NCBI RefSeq assembly: GCF_036227405.1
Contig: NZ_CP109473.1
Coordinates: 6,758,001-6,822,000, forward strand
Origin: Streptomyces sp. NBC_01460
Lineage (GTDB): Bacteria; Actinomycetota; Actinomycetes; Streptomycetales; Streptomycetaceae
Length of the DNA: 64,000 nt
Direction: 5' to 3'
The translations under genes were made by a program, and so were the position numbers. Of this stretch, positions 35,653 to 44,687 are shown piece by piece. Below the pieces are notes generated by a model. It saw only the letters and a program-made list of their open reading frames with translations, was not told the DNA's origin and did no database searches. Position 1 is the first letter of the stretch; each line of letters starts with the position of its first letter.

Positions 35653-36717
35653 ATGACACGTCATGACAACAGTCGGGCCCTGGCCCGGAGGTCGTTCCTC
35701 ACTCTTGCGGGAGGCGCCGTGCTGGGTCTCGCCGCCTGCTCTCCCCAGACGAAATCCGTGGCCACCGCGGAACCCGCGGGAGCTCTTCCGTCCGGGAATC
35801 CCGCGTCCGGAACCAAACTGAAGATCGCCGCCCGTTCGACGCAACTCCAGCTGGGTGCGGCGGGGCTGGCCAAGGAACTCCCCTTCACCGTCACCGAGTG
35901 GCCGAACCTCTCCGCCGGGCCCGACATCATCCAGGGATTCCGCGCGAAATCCATCGACCTCGCCACGAATGCCGGAATCCCGCCGATCCAGGCACACGCC
36001 ATCGGCGTCCAGGCGAAGATCGTCGCGGTCCAGATACGGCGGCACCCCCTGTACACCTTCGCGACGGCCCCGGGCTCGTCCATCCGGAAGGCCGAGGACT
36101 TCCGGGGCAAGAAGATCGGGTTCTCCCAGGGCCAGGCCCAGGGCGTCGTCGTCCTGCGGGCGCTCAAGGAGGCCGGGCTGAAGAACTCCGACGTCGAACT
36201 GGTCGCCCTGCCCAGTACGCAGTTCCTCACCGCGCTCCAGTCCGCCCAGGTCGATGTGGCGCCGCTCGGCGAACCGACCCTCACCAAATACCTCGACCAG
36301 TACGGCAAGGACGGCGCTCGGGGTGTCAGGACGGAGGTCGTCGACCTGCTGACCGTGCTCTGGGCGCCCAACGAGGTCCTCAACGACCCGGAGAAGGCCA
36401 AGGCGGTGCGCAGCTTCGTCCCGCTGTGGGCGCGCGGCCAGGTGTGGGCCTGGGAGAACCAGGACGAGTGGATCGACACGTACTACGTGAAGGACCAGGG
36501 CGTGTCGAAGGAGGACGGCAGGCGCATCGTCGACTCCCAGCACAAGCCGCAGTTCCCGGTCAGCTGGGACGAGGCCCTCGACTGGGAGCAGGAGACCGCC
36601 GACCTGCTGGCCGAAGGGGGCTTCGTGCCGGAGCAGAAGGCCTCCGAACTGTTCGACCGCCGCTTCGAAGGGCTGGCGGCCCAGGCCGTGGCCGCCGAGT
36701 ACCGGGAGGGGTCATGA
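35653..36717 (+). CDS. ABC transporter substrate-binding lipoprotein (SsuA-like)
   Basis: A 354-residue lipoprotein. A Tat-like RR start (LARRSFLTLAGGAVLGLAAC) has its lipobox ending at the Cys of LAAC. The mature part is an SsuA/NMT1-like periplasmic-binding fold (FRAKSIDLATNAGIPPIQAH, GKKIGFSQGQAQGVVVLRAL, ALQSAQVDVAPLGEPTL). It probably captures sulfonates, sulfate esters or related organosulfur compounds. It starts 14 bp after the reductase stop and overlaps the permease start (ATGA). Confidence 0.87.
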   Translation: MTRHDNSRALARRSFLTLAGGAVLGLAACSPQTKSVATAEPAGALPSGNPASGTKLKIAARSTQLQLGAAGLAKELPFTVTEWPNLSAGPDIIQGFRAKSIDLATNAGIPPIQAHAIGVQAKIVAVQIRRHPLYTFATAPGSSIRKAEDFRGKKIGFSQGQAQGVVVLRALKEAGLKNSDVELVALPSTQFLTALQSAQVDVAPLGEPTLTKYLDQYGKDGARGVRTEVVDLLTVLWAPNEVLNDPEKAKAVRSFVPLWARGQVWAWENQDEWIDTYYVKDQGVSKEDGRRIVDSQHKPQFPVSWDEALDWEQETADLLAEGGFVPEQKASELFDRRFEGLAAQAVAAEYREGS

Positions 36718-37595
36718 CCGACCTGTTGGCGAAGGCGCGGACGGACCGCGCGCAGACGGTGGAGCGACCGGCCGGACCGCCCGCCGCCGGGGGGACGGCC
36801 CACGTCTCCAAGGGAACCCGCAGGCGGCTCGGGCCCGGCCGTGCCCTGCCGTTCGGCCGGCTGATCGGCCCGGCGATCCTGGTGTTCGTGTGGTGGGCGG
36901 CCTCCACGTCCGGCTATCTCGACCCGCGGATCCTCTCCTCGCCCGGCACCGTGTTCTCCACCGCGGTCGACCTCGTCGCCACCGGCCGTCTCCAGGACAA
37001 CGTCCTGATCTCGCTCCAGCGCGCCGGACTCGGCCTCTTCTTCGGCGTGTCGGCCGGGGTGGTCCTGGCCGTGGCGGCGGGGCTGAGCCGCAGCGGTGAG
37101 TACCTGCTGGACGGCCCCCTCCAGATCAAGCGCGCCATTCCCTCCCTGGCGATGCTCCCCCTGCTGATCCTCTGGCTCGGCATCGGCGAGCAGATGAAGG
37201 TCACCGTGATCGCCCTCGGGGTCGCGGTGAACATGTACATCAACACCTACGCGTCGCTGACGGGCATCGACAGCAGGTACGTCGAGCTCGCCGAGGGGCT
37301 CGACCTGAGCCGGGCGACGTTCATCCGCAAGGTCGTCGTGCCCGGTTCGCTGCCCGGCTTCTTCGTCGGCCTGCGGCTCGGCGTCACCTCGTCCTGGCTC
37401 GGCCTCATCGTGGTCGAGCAGATCAACGCCACCAGCGGCATCGGCTACATGATGTTCCAGGCCCAGCAGTACGCCCAGTCCGACGTGATCATCGTGGGGC
37501 TGGTGGCCTACGGGATCTTCGGCTTCGCCTCCGACGCAGCGGTACGCGCAGTCGAAAGGAAGGCTCTGTCATGGCGACGCACACTGGCGGGCTGA
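36714..37595 (+). CDS. ABC transporter permease (SsuC-like)
   Basis: A 293-residue permease with about six membrane helices and the EAA loop (ELAEGLDLSRATFIRKVVVP) of SsuC/TauC-type importers. ATG 36714 overlaps the lipoprotein stop, with GGGAGGGG as ribosome site. A 50-residue Arg/Pro/Gly-rich cytoplasmic N-terminus precedes the first helix. Its 3' end overlaps the ATPase gene by 25 bp. Confidence 0.88.
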   Translation: MTDLLAKARTDRAQTVERPAGPPAAGGTAHVSKGTRRRLGPGRALPFGRLIGPAILVFVWWAASTSGYLDPRILSSPGTVFSTAVDLVATGRLQDNVLISLQRAGLGLFFGVSAGVVLAVAAGLSRSGEYLLDGPLQIKRAIPSLAMLPLLILWLGIGEQMKVTVIALGVAVNMYINTYASLTGIDSRYVELAEGLDLSRATFIRKVVVPGSLPGFFVGLRLGVTSSWLGLIVVEQINATSGIGYMMFQAQQYAQSDVIIVGLVAYGIFGFASDAAVRAVERKALSWRRTLAG

Positions 37596-38305
37596 CGGAA
37601 GCCCGGCCGGCGATCCGCACCTCCGGGCTCGTACGGCGGTTCGGCGACCGGAAGGTCCTCAAGGAGCTCGACCTGACCGTGGCGCAGGGGGAGTTCACCG
37701 CGCTCCTCGGCCGCAGCGGCTCCGGGAAGTCCACCCTGCTGCGAGCGGTCGCCCGCCTCGACCACACCGTCGAGGGGTCCGGCGAACTCTCCGTGCCGGA
37801 CAGGGTCTCGCTCTCCTTCCAGGACTCCCGGCTGCTGCCCTGGCTGAGGGTGCTCGACAACGTGACCCTCGGGCTGCGCGGCCCCGACGCACGGGAGCGG
37901 GGACTGACCGCCCTCGCCGAGGTCGGTCTGGAGGGCCGCGACGGCTCCTGGCCCCATGAGCTGTCCGGCGGCGAGCAGCAGCGCGCCGCCCTGGCCCGCG
38001 CCCTCGTGCGCGATCCCGAACTCCTGCTGGCGGACGAGCCGTTCGGTGCGCTCGACGCCCTCACCCGCATCAAGATGCACGACCTGCTGCGCGAGCTGTA
38101 CGAACGCCACCGCCCCGCCGTGCTGCTGGTCACCCATGACGTCGACGAGGCCGTGGAGCTCGCCGACCGGGTCCTCGTCCTGGACGACGGCCTCATCTCC
38201 GTCGACCTCAGGATCGACCTGCCGTCCCCGCGCTCCCGTCGCGAACCCCGCTTCCAGGAGTACCGCGACACCCTGCTCGCCGCCCTCGGCGTGGCGCAGC
38301 CCTAG
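37571..38305 (+). CDS. ABC transporter ATP-binding protein (SsuB-like)
   Basis: A 244-residue ATPase of the nitrate/sulfonate/taurine importer class. The Walker A is GRSGSGKST, the Q-loop is SFQDSRLLPW, the signature is ELSGGEQQRAALARAL, and the Walker B is ELLLADEPFGALDA, with the H-loop in VTHDVDEAVEL. All residues needed for hydrolysis are present. It overlaps the permease gene and completes an SsuABC-type importer. Confidence 0.9.
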   Translation: MATHTGGLTEARPAIRTSGLVRRFGDRKVLKELDLTVAQGEFTALLGRSGSGKSTLLRAVARLDHTVEGSGELSVPDRVSLSFQDSRLLPWLRVLDNVTLGLRGPDARERGLTALAEVGLEGRDGSWPHELSGGEQQRAALARALVRDPELLLADEPFGALDALTRIKMHDLLRELYERHRPAVLLVTHDVDEAVELADRVLVLDDGLISVDLRIDLPSPRSRREPRFQEYRDTLLAALGVAQP

Positions 38306-38354
38306 ACCGCGGCCCACGCACCGACCTTCCGAGACGCTCCGAGGAGAAGACACC

Positions 38355-39734
38355 ATGCCGCGCAAGCAGCTCCACCTCAACGCCTTCCTGATGTCCACCG
38401 GCCACCACGAGGCGTCCTGGCGGCTCCCCGAGAGCCACGCCGAAGCCAACTCCGACCTGGAGCACTACAAGAACCTGGCCAGGATCGCCGAGCGCGGCCT
38501 CCTGGACTCCCTGTTCTTCGCCGACGGCCCCGTCCTCATGGGCGACCCCGGCCGGCGGCCCGCCGCCAAGCTCGAACCCACCCTGCTGCTCACCGCGCTC
38601 GCCGCCGTCACCGAGCACATCGGCCTGATCGCCACCGCGTCCACGAGCTACAACGAGCCGTACAACCTGGCCCGCCGGTTCGCCTCGCTGGACCACATCT
38701 CCGGCGGCCGGGCCGGCTGGAACATCGTCACCACGGCCGGTGCCGACGCGGCCCGCAACTTCGGCCTCGACGACACCCCCCTCCACCGTGACCGCTACCG
38801 GCGCGCGGCCGAGTTCGTCGAGGTGTCCACGAAGCTCTGGGACAGCTGGGCGGACGACGCGGTCGTCGCCGACAAGGAGGCCGGGGTCCACGCGCTGGCC
38901 GACCGGGTCCGGGGCATCGGCCACACCGGCGAGTTCTTCCGGGTCGACGGCCCCCTCAACGTCCAACGGTCACCGCAGGGATACCCGTTGCTCGTGCAGG
39001 CGGGTTCCAGCGAGAACGGCAAGGACTTCGCGGCCCGCTACGCCGAGGCGGTGTTCACCGCGCAGCAGACCCTGGAGGAGGGTGTCGCCTTCTACAAGGA
39101 CGTCAAGCAGCGTGCCGAGGCGCTGGGCCGTGACCCCGACGGCGTCAAGATCCTTCCCGGCATCGTCCCGGTCATCGGTGACACCGAGGCCGAGGCGCGG
39201 GAACTGGACGCCGAACTCGACCGGCTGATCGTCCCGGAGTACGCCAAGCGCCAGCTCGCCAGGACGCTGAAGCTCGACCCGTCCGAGCTCCACCTCGACA
39301 AGGAGCTCCCCGCGAACCTCCCCGACGAGGACGAGATCGAGGGGGCCAAGAGCCGCTACACCCTGGTGGTGGAGCTGGCCCGCCGCGAGAGGCTGACGGT
39401 ACGGCAGCTCATCGGCAGACTCGGGGGCGGACGCGGTCACCGCACGTTCGCGGGGACCGCCGAGCAGGTCGCCGACACCATCGAGCACTGGTACGACAGC
39501 GGGGCCGCCGACGGCTTCAACATCATGCCCGCCGTGCTCCCCTCCGGCCTCGCGGTCTTCGTGGACCGGGTCGTGCCGATCCTCCAGGAGCGGGGACTGT
39601 TCCGCACGGAGTACACCGGGACCACCCTGCGCGAGCACTACGGCCTGCCCAGGCCCGCCAACCGGCTGTTCGACACCGTCGACACCGCCGAGGGTCACAC
39701 CGGCATCGGTCTGGCGACGGCGGGGGCCCGGTGA
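38355..39734 (+). CDS. FMN-dependent monooxygenase (NtaA/SnaA/DszA family)
   Basis: A 459-residue luciferase-like monooxygenase. LHLNAFLMSTGHHEASWRLP, LARIAERGLLDSLFFADGP, HISGGRAGWNIVTTAGADAA and DGFNIMPAVLPSGLAVFVDR match the NtaA/SnaA/DszA subgroup, which uses FMNH2 from a partner reductase to cleave C-N or C-S bonds. With an SsuABC-like importer and a flavin reductase in the same operon, release of sulfur from an organosulfur compound is the best guess. GAGGAGA precedes the ATG. The stop overlaps the GTG of the next gene. Confidence 0.88.
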   Translation: MPRKQLHLNAFLMSTGHHEASWRLPESHAEANSDLEHYKNLARIAERGLLDSLFFADGPVLMGDPGRRPAAKLEPTLLLTALAAVTEHIGLIATASTSYNEPYNLARRFASLDHISGGRAGWNIVTTAGADAARNFGLDDTPLHRDRYRRAAEFVEVSTKLWDSWADDAVVADKEAGVHALADRVRGIGHTGEFFRVDGPLNVQRSPQGYPLLVQAGSSENGKDFAARYAEAVFTAQQTLEEGVAFYKDVKQRAEALGRDPDGVKILPGIVPVIGDTEAEARELDAELDRLIVPEYAKRQLARTLKLDPSELHLDKELPANLPDEDEIEGAKSRYTLVVELARRERLTVRQLIGRLGGGRGHRTFAGTAEQVADTIEHWYDSGAADGFNIMPAVLPSGLAVFVDRVVPILQERGLFRTEYTGTTLREHYGLPRPANRLFDTVDTAEGHTGIGLATAGAR

Positions 39735-42700
39735 CCGACTGTCCGGACCCGGGGCGGCGCACACGGACGGAGCGGACCGGCGAGCGGTCGTCCGGATGGG
39801 CCCGGCGGATGTCGGCGTACTGCCTGCGCCACCGCACCGACCTGCTTCTCGCCTTCGGAGCGGCTCTGGTGGCCGCCGTCGCGACCGCCGCCCTGCCCCT
39901 CGTCCTCCGCCATGTGGTCGACGGGGTGGCGGGGGGCGGCGCCGGGTCCCTCCTGCCGTGGATCGCCCTCCTCGCCGGCCTCGGGGCCATCCGCTTCGGG
40001 GCGAGCTTCACCCGCCGCTACCGCTCCGGCCGGCTCTCCCTCGGCGTCCAGTACGACCTCCGCAACGACACCTTCGCGGCCCTGCTGAGACTCGGCGGCG
40101 CCCAGCAGGACGATCTGCGTACCGGGCAGGTGGTCAGCCGGTCGATCTCCGACATCACCCTGATCCAGACCCTGCTGCAGTTCCTGCCCAACCTCACGGG
40201 CAACGTCCTGATGTTCCTCGTCTCCCTGGTCGTCATGGCGGTGCTCTCCCCCCTGCTGACCGTGGTCGCCCTGGTCGTCGGCCCGCTGCTGTACCTCATC
40301 GCGCTGCGCAGCCGCCGCGACCTGTTCCCCGCCAACTGGCACGCCCAGCAGGAGGCCGCCGAGGTGGCCTCCGCCGTGGAGGCGACCGTCACCGGCGTCC
40401 GCGTGGTCAAGGGCTTCGGCCAGGAGAACCGCGAGCTCGCCGGACTGGAGGACCGCGCCCGCGGCCTGTTCGCCTCCCGGCTGCGCGTCGTCCGCTTCAC
40501 CAGCCGCTACAACCCCGCGCTGCAGGCCGTGCCCGCCCTCGGCCAGGTAGCCGTCCTCGCCCTCGGCGGCTGGATGGCCCTGCACGGCCGGATCTCGCTG
40601 GGCACCTTCCTCGCGTTCACCACGTATCTGGGCTCCTTCGTCACCCCGGTGCGCCAGGTCGCGACCCTCCTCACCGTCTGGCAGCAGGCGCGCGCCGGCG
40701 CCGAGCGCGTCCTGGAAGTCGTCGACGAGGCACCGGAGATCACCGACGCACCCGGCGCCCTCGACCTGCCCGACGAGCCGCCTGCCCTTTCCTGGCGGGA
40801 CGTCACCTTCGCCTACGGGGACGCCGACCCCCTGCTGGACGGCTTCAGCCTCGACGTGGAACCCGGCGAGACCGTCGCCCTCATCGGCCCGGCAGGATCG
40901 GGGAAGTCCACCGCCGCGGCCCTGCTGCCCCGCTTCTACGACGTACCGTCGGGGTCCGTCCGGGTCGGCGGGACCGACGTGCGCGCACTCACCTCCGCCT
41001 CGCTGCGCTCCCGCATCGGCTTCGTCTTCGAGGAGAGCCTGCTGCTCTCCGACACCGTGCGCGCCAACATCGCGTACGGCGTCCCGGACGCCACCGACGA
41101 GCAGATCCGCCGGGCGGCCCGCACCGCCCGCGCCGACGAGTTCATCGAGCGGCTGCCCCTCGGGTACGACACCGTGGTGGGAGAGCAGGGACTCACCCTC
41201 TCCGGGGGGCAGCGCCAGCGTCTCGCCCTGGCCCGCGCCCTCGTCACGGACCCGGCCGTCCTGGTCCTGGACGACGCCACCTCGGCCATCGACGCCCGCG
41301 TCGAGGCCGAGATCCACGCGGGGCTGCACGAGGCCACCCGTCGCCGGACGACCCTGGTCATCGCGCACCGCCGGTCGACACTGGAGCTCGCCGACCGGAT
41401 CGCCGTACTCGACGGCGGAAGGATCACGGACACCGGGACCCTGGACGAACTCCGCTCGCGCTCCGCCCTGTTCCGCACGCTGCTGTCGACCGCCGAGACC
41501 GACCGGGACGAGGCGGAACCGCCCGCCGCGCCGCCGGCCGACGGGGTCACCGCGCACCTGTGGCAGCGCGCCGAGGGCGCCGACGCCGAGGCCGAGGAGG
41601 GCACCGCGGTACGGGCCGCCCAGGCACTTGCCGAGGCCGCCGCCACCTCGGGGCCGGGCCGGGGCGGCCCCGGCGGCGGGGTGCTCGGCTCCGCGCCGCC
41701 CAGCGCCGAACTCATGGCCGGGCTCGCCCGGATGCCCCTGCCCGCCGCCGATCCTGAGGTCTCCACCACGCAGGCGGTCGCAGCCGACCCGGACTTCCAT
41801 CTCGGCACCCTGCTGCGGCCGTTGCGCCTGCCGCTGCTGCTGGGCCTGCTCCTCGTGGCCCTGGACGCCGGAGCGCAGATCGCCGTGCCCGTCCTCGTAC
41901 GGCACGGAGTGGACCACGGGGTCGCGCACCACGCGGGCGGGGTGCTGTTCGCCGCGGCCGCGTCGGCGGCCGTGGTGGTCGCCGCGAACTGGCTGATCGG
42001 CGTGGCGCAGGTCCGGACGACCGGACGCACCGGCGAACGGCTCCTCTACACCCTCCGGGTGAAGACCTTCGCGCAGCTCCAGCGCCTCGGACTCGACTAC
42101 TACGAGCGTGAGCCCGCCGGCCGGATCATGACCAGGATGACCACCGACGTGGACGCCTTGTCGAACTTCCTCCAGACCGGGCTGATCACCGCCGTGGTGA
42201 GCCTGCTGACCATCCTCGGCGTCCTGGCCGCGCTCCTCGTCATCGACGCGGGACTGGCCGTCGTCCTGCTCGTCGCGCTTCCCGTGCTGATCGGCGCCAC
42301 CGCCGTATTCCGCCACCACTCGGTTCCCGCCTACCGGGAGGCCCGGGAACGCATCAGCGCGGTCAACGCATGCCTCCAGGAGAACGTCACCGCCATCCGC
42401 GTCACCCAGGCGTTCCGCCGGGAGGAGCACAACGCCCGCGCCTTCGCCCGGCTCGCCTGGGCCTTCCGCACCTCACGGCTGCGGGCCCAGCGCTCCATGG
42501 GCATCTTCTTCCCGTTCGTGGAGTTCCTCGGCACCCTCTCCACGGCCGCCGTACTCGTCATCGGCGCCGGGCGGGTCGGGGCGGGCGAACTGAGCGCGGG
42601 GACCCTCATCGCGTTCCTCCTCTACGTCGAGCTGTTCTTCTCGCCGATCCAGCAGCTCTCCCAGGTGTTCGACGGCTACCAGCAGGCCGTCATCGGCCTC

Positions 42701-43582
42701 GACCGGCTCCGCACGCTGATGCGGACCCCGGCCGGCACCCCGCCCGCCGAACACCCCCGCGACGTCGGCGGACTGCGCGGAGAGGTCGAGTTCGACGAGG
42801 TGTCCTTCGGCTACGCGGGCGGCGGCGGCCAGGAAGTCCTGCACGGGCTCTCGCTGCGCATCGCGCCGGGTGAGACCGTCGTCCTGGTCGGAGCCACCGG
42901 AGCGGGCAAGTCCACCGTCGTCAAGCTCCTGGCCCGGTTCTACGACCCGACCGCCGGCACGGTCCGGGTCGACGGCCAGGACCTGCGCGACCTCGACCTG
43001 GCCGCCTTCCGCCGCAGACTCGGTGTCGTCCCGCAGGAGGCCCACCTCTTCAGCGGCACCGTCCGGGACGCCATCTCCTACGGGCGCCCCGAGGCGGCCG
43101 ACGCCGAGGTCGAGGCGGCGGCCCGCGCCGTCGGCGCGCACGAGATGATCGCCGGACTGCGGCTCGGCTACCTCCAGCCGGTGGGGGAGCGGGGCAGAGG
43201 GCTGTCCGCCGGGCAGCGCCAACTGCTCGCCCTGGCCCGCGCCGAGCTCGTCGACCCGGACATCCTGCTCCTCGACGAGGCGACCTCCTCGCTCGACCTG
43301 GCGACCGAACGCCGGGTCGCCGCAGCCACCGACCTGGTGTCCCGGCGCCGTACGACCGTGGTCGTGGCCCACCGGCTGACCACCGCGGCCCGCGCGGACC
43401 GGGTCGTCGTGCTGGACGACGGAAGAGTCGTCGAGAGCGGCACCCACACCGCGCTGCTGGCCGCGCACGGGACGTACCACCGCCTGTGGGAGGCCTTCCG
43501 GCAGACGGGGAACCCCTCACCCGCGGGCGGCCCCACCGACCACCCCACCACCGACGCACTCGTCAAGGAGAACGCACGATGA
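39731..43582 (+). CDS. Fused two-half ABC exporter with one degenerate ATP site
   Basis: A 1283-residue protein holding two complete TM-NBD units in tandem, each with about six helices. NBD1 has Walker [10 protein letters not shown] (386-394), LSGGQ (490-494) and [11 protein letters not shown], where Asp515 replaces the catalytic Glu. NBD2 has Walker [10 protein letters not shown] (1054-1062), an altered signature LSAGQ (1158-1162) and canonical Glu1183 ([11 protein letters not shown]). So site 1 (NBD1 Walker motifs plus NBD2 signature) is degenerate and site 2 is intact, as in heterodimeric exporters such as TM287/288. A 90-residue Ala/Gly/Pro linker joins the halves. GTGA overlap couples it to the monooxygenase; its cargo is unknown. 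Confidence 0.88.
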   Translation: MTDCPDPGRRTRTERTGERSSGWARRMSAYCLRHRTDLLLAFGAALVAAVATAALPLVLRHVVDGVAGGGAGSLLPWIALLAGLGAIRFGASFTRRYRSGRLSLGVQYDLRNDTFAALLRLGGAQQDDLRTGQVVSRSISDITLIQTLLQFLPNLTGNVLMFLVSLVVMAVLSPLLTVVALVVGPLLYLIALRSRRDLFPANWHAQQEAAEVASAVEATVTGVRVVKGFGQENRELAGLEDRARGLFASRLRVVRFTSRYNPALQAVPALGQVAVLALGGWMALHGRISLGTFLAFTTYLGSFVTPVRQVATLLTVWQQARAGAERVLEVVDEAPEITDAPGALDLPDEPPALSWRDVTFAYGDADPLLDGFSLDVEPGETVALIGPAGSGKSTAAALLPRFYDVPSGSVRVGGTDVRALTSASLRSRIGFVFEESLLLSDTVRANIAYGVPDATDEQIRRAARTARADEFIERLPLGYDTVVGEQGLTLSGGQRQRLALARALVTDPAVLVLDDATSAIDARVEAEIHAGLHEATRRRTTLVIAHRRSTLELADRIAVLDGGRITDTGTLDELRSRSALFRTLLSTAETDRDEAEPPAAPPADGVTAHLWQRAEGADAEAEEGTAVRAAQALAEAAATSGPGRGGPGGGVLGSAPPSAELMAGLARMPLPAADPEVSTTQAVAADPDFHLGTLLRPLRLPLLLGLLLVALDAGAQIAVPVLVRHGVDHGVAHHAGGVLFAAAASAAVVVAANWLIGVAQVRTTGRTGERLLYTLRVKTFAQLQRLGLDYYEREPAGRIMTRMTTDVDALSNFLQTGLITAVVSLLTILGVLAALLVIDAGLAVVLLVALPVLIGATAVFRHHSVPAYREARERISAVNACLQENVTAIRVTQAFRREEHNARAFARLAWAFRTSRLRAQRSMGIFFPFVEFLGTLSTAAVLVIGAGRVGAGELSAGTLIAFLLYVELFFSPIQQLSQVFDGYQQAVIGLDRLRTLMRTPAGTPPAEHPRDVGGLRGEVEFDEVSFGYAGGGGQEVLHGLSLRIAPGETVVLVGATGAGKSTVVKLLARFYDPTAGTVRVDGQDLRDLDLAAFRRRLGVVPQEAHLFSGTVRDAISYGRPEAADAEVEAAARAVGAHEMIAGLRLGYLQPVGERGRGLSAGQRQLLALARAELVDPDILLLDEATSSLDLATERRVAAATDLVSRRRTTVVVAHRLTTAARADRVVVLDDGRVVESGTHTALLAAHGTYHRLWEAFRQTGNPSPAGGPTDHPTTDALVKENAR

Positions 43583-44613
43583 CGGAGTACCGCACCCTCG
43601 GGCGCACCGGCGTGAAGGTCAGCCCGCTGGCCCTCGGCACCATGATGTTCGGCCCCCGCGGGAACCCCGACCACGACGACAGCGTCCGGATCATCCACCA
43701 CGCGCTGGACTCGGGCATCAACTTCGTCGACACCGCCGACGTCTACTCCGCGGGCGAGTCGGAGACCATCGTCGGCAAGGCCCTCGCCGGTGGCCGGCGC
43801 GACGACGTGGTGCTGGCCACCAAGTTCCACGGCAGCCTCGGCGACGACCCCAACGAGCGGGGCAACAGCCGCCGCTGGATCATCCGCGAGGTCGAGAACA
43901 GCCTCCGCAGGCTCGGCACCGACTGGATCGACCTCTACCAGGTGCACCGCCCCGAGCCGGACACCGATTTCGACGAGACCCTCGGCGCACTCTCCGACCT
44001 GGTCCACCAGGGGAAGATCCGCTACATCGGGACCTCCACCTTCGAGCCGTCCGCGATCGTCGAGGGACAGTGGCTCGCCGAGCGCAGGGGCCGCGAGCGC
44101 GTGGTCGCCGAACAGCCGCCGTACTCCCTGCTGGCGCGCGGCATCGAGCGGGAGGTCCTGCCGGTCGTCCAGCGGTACGGCCTGGGGGTGCTCTCCTGGA
44201 GCCCGCTGGCCGGCGGCTGGCTCTCCGGCCGCTACCGCACCGGCGCCGGGCAGCCCACGTCGAGCCGTGCCGACCGCCAGGCCGCCCGCTTCGACATCTC
44301 CGCACCGGAGAACGCCGCCAAGCTGGCCGCGGCGGACGCCCTGGCGCATCTTGCCGACGAGGCGGGGCTCACCCTCGTCCAGCTCGCCCTGGCCTTCGTG
44401 CTCGAACACCCGGCCGTCACGTCGGCGATCATCGGGCCGCGCACCTTCGAACAGCTGGACAGCCAACTGGGCGCGGACAAGCTGAGGCTGAGCCGGGACG
44501 TCCTCGACCGGATCGACGAGATCGTCCCGCCCGGCACCAACCTGTCCGCACGCGACTCCGGGTACACCCCGCCGTCGCTCACGGAGTCCGCGCTGCGGCG
44601 GCGTTCCGTCTAG
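43579..44613 (+). CDS. Aldo/keto reductase
   Basis: A 344-residue NADPH-dependent reductase of the AKR superfamily. The catalytic tetrad can be followed in [11 protein letters not shown] (Asp, Tyr), LATKFHG (Lys) and LYQVHRPEP (His). The NADPH-binding C-terminal part is seen in [22 protein letters not shown] 43579 overlaps the exporter stop (ATGA). As the last gene of the operon it may reduce the aldehyde or ketone left when the monooxygenase cleaves its substrate; this is inference. A large hairpin follows. Confidence 0.88.
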   Translation: MTEYRTLGRTGVKVSPLALGTMMFGPRGNPDHDDSVRIIHHALDSGINFVDTADVYSAGESETIVGKALAGGRRDDVVLATKFHGSLGDDPNERGNSRRWIIREVENSLRRLGTDWIDLYQVHRPEPDTDFDETLGALSDLVHQGKIRYIGTSTFEPSAIVEGQWLAERRGRERVVAEQPPYSLLARGIEREVLPVVQRYGLGVLSWSPLAGGWLSGRYRTGAGQPTSSRADRQAARFDISAPENAAKLAAADALAHLADEAGLTLVQLALAFVLEHPAVTSAIIGPRTFEQLDSQLGADKLRLSRDVLDRIDEIVPPGTNLSARDSGYTPPSLTESALRRRSV

Positions 44614-44624
44614 GCCCTCGGGCA

Positions 44625-44681
44625 CGCTGCCGCAACCGCATCGTGTGCCCCCCTGCGGTACACGATGCGGTTGCGGCAGCG
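44625..44681. terminator. Strong bidirectional terminator, perfect 22-bp stem
   Basis: The arms 44625-44646 (CGCTGCCGCAACCGCATCGT...) and 44660-44681 are exact complements with a 13-nt loop. The hairpin sits between the convergent aldo/keto reductase and FG-GAP protein genes. Confidence 0.92.
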
Positions 44682-44687
44682 CTTCGT

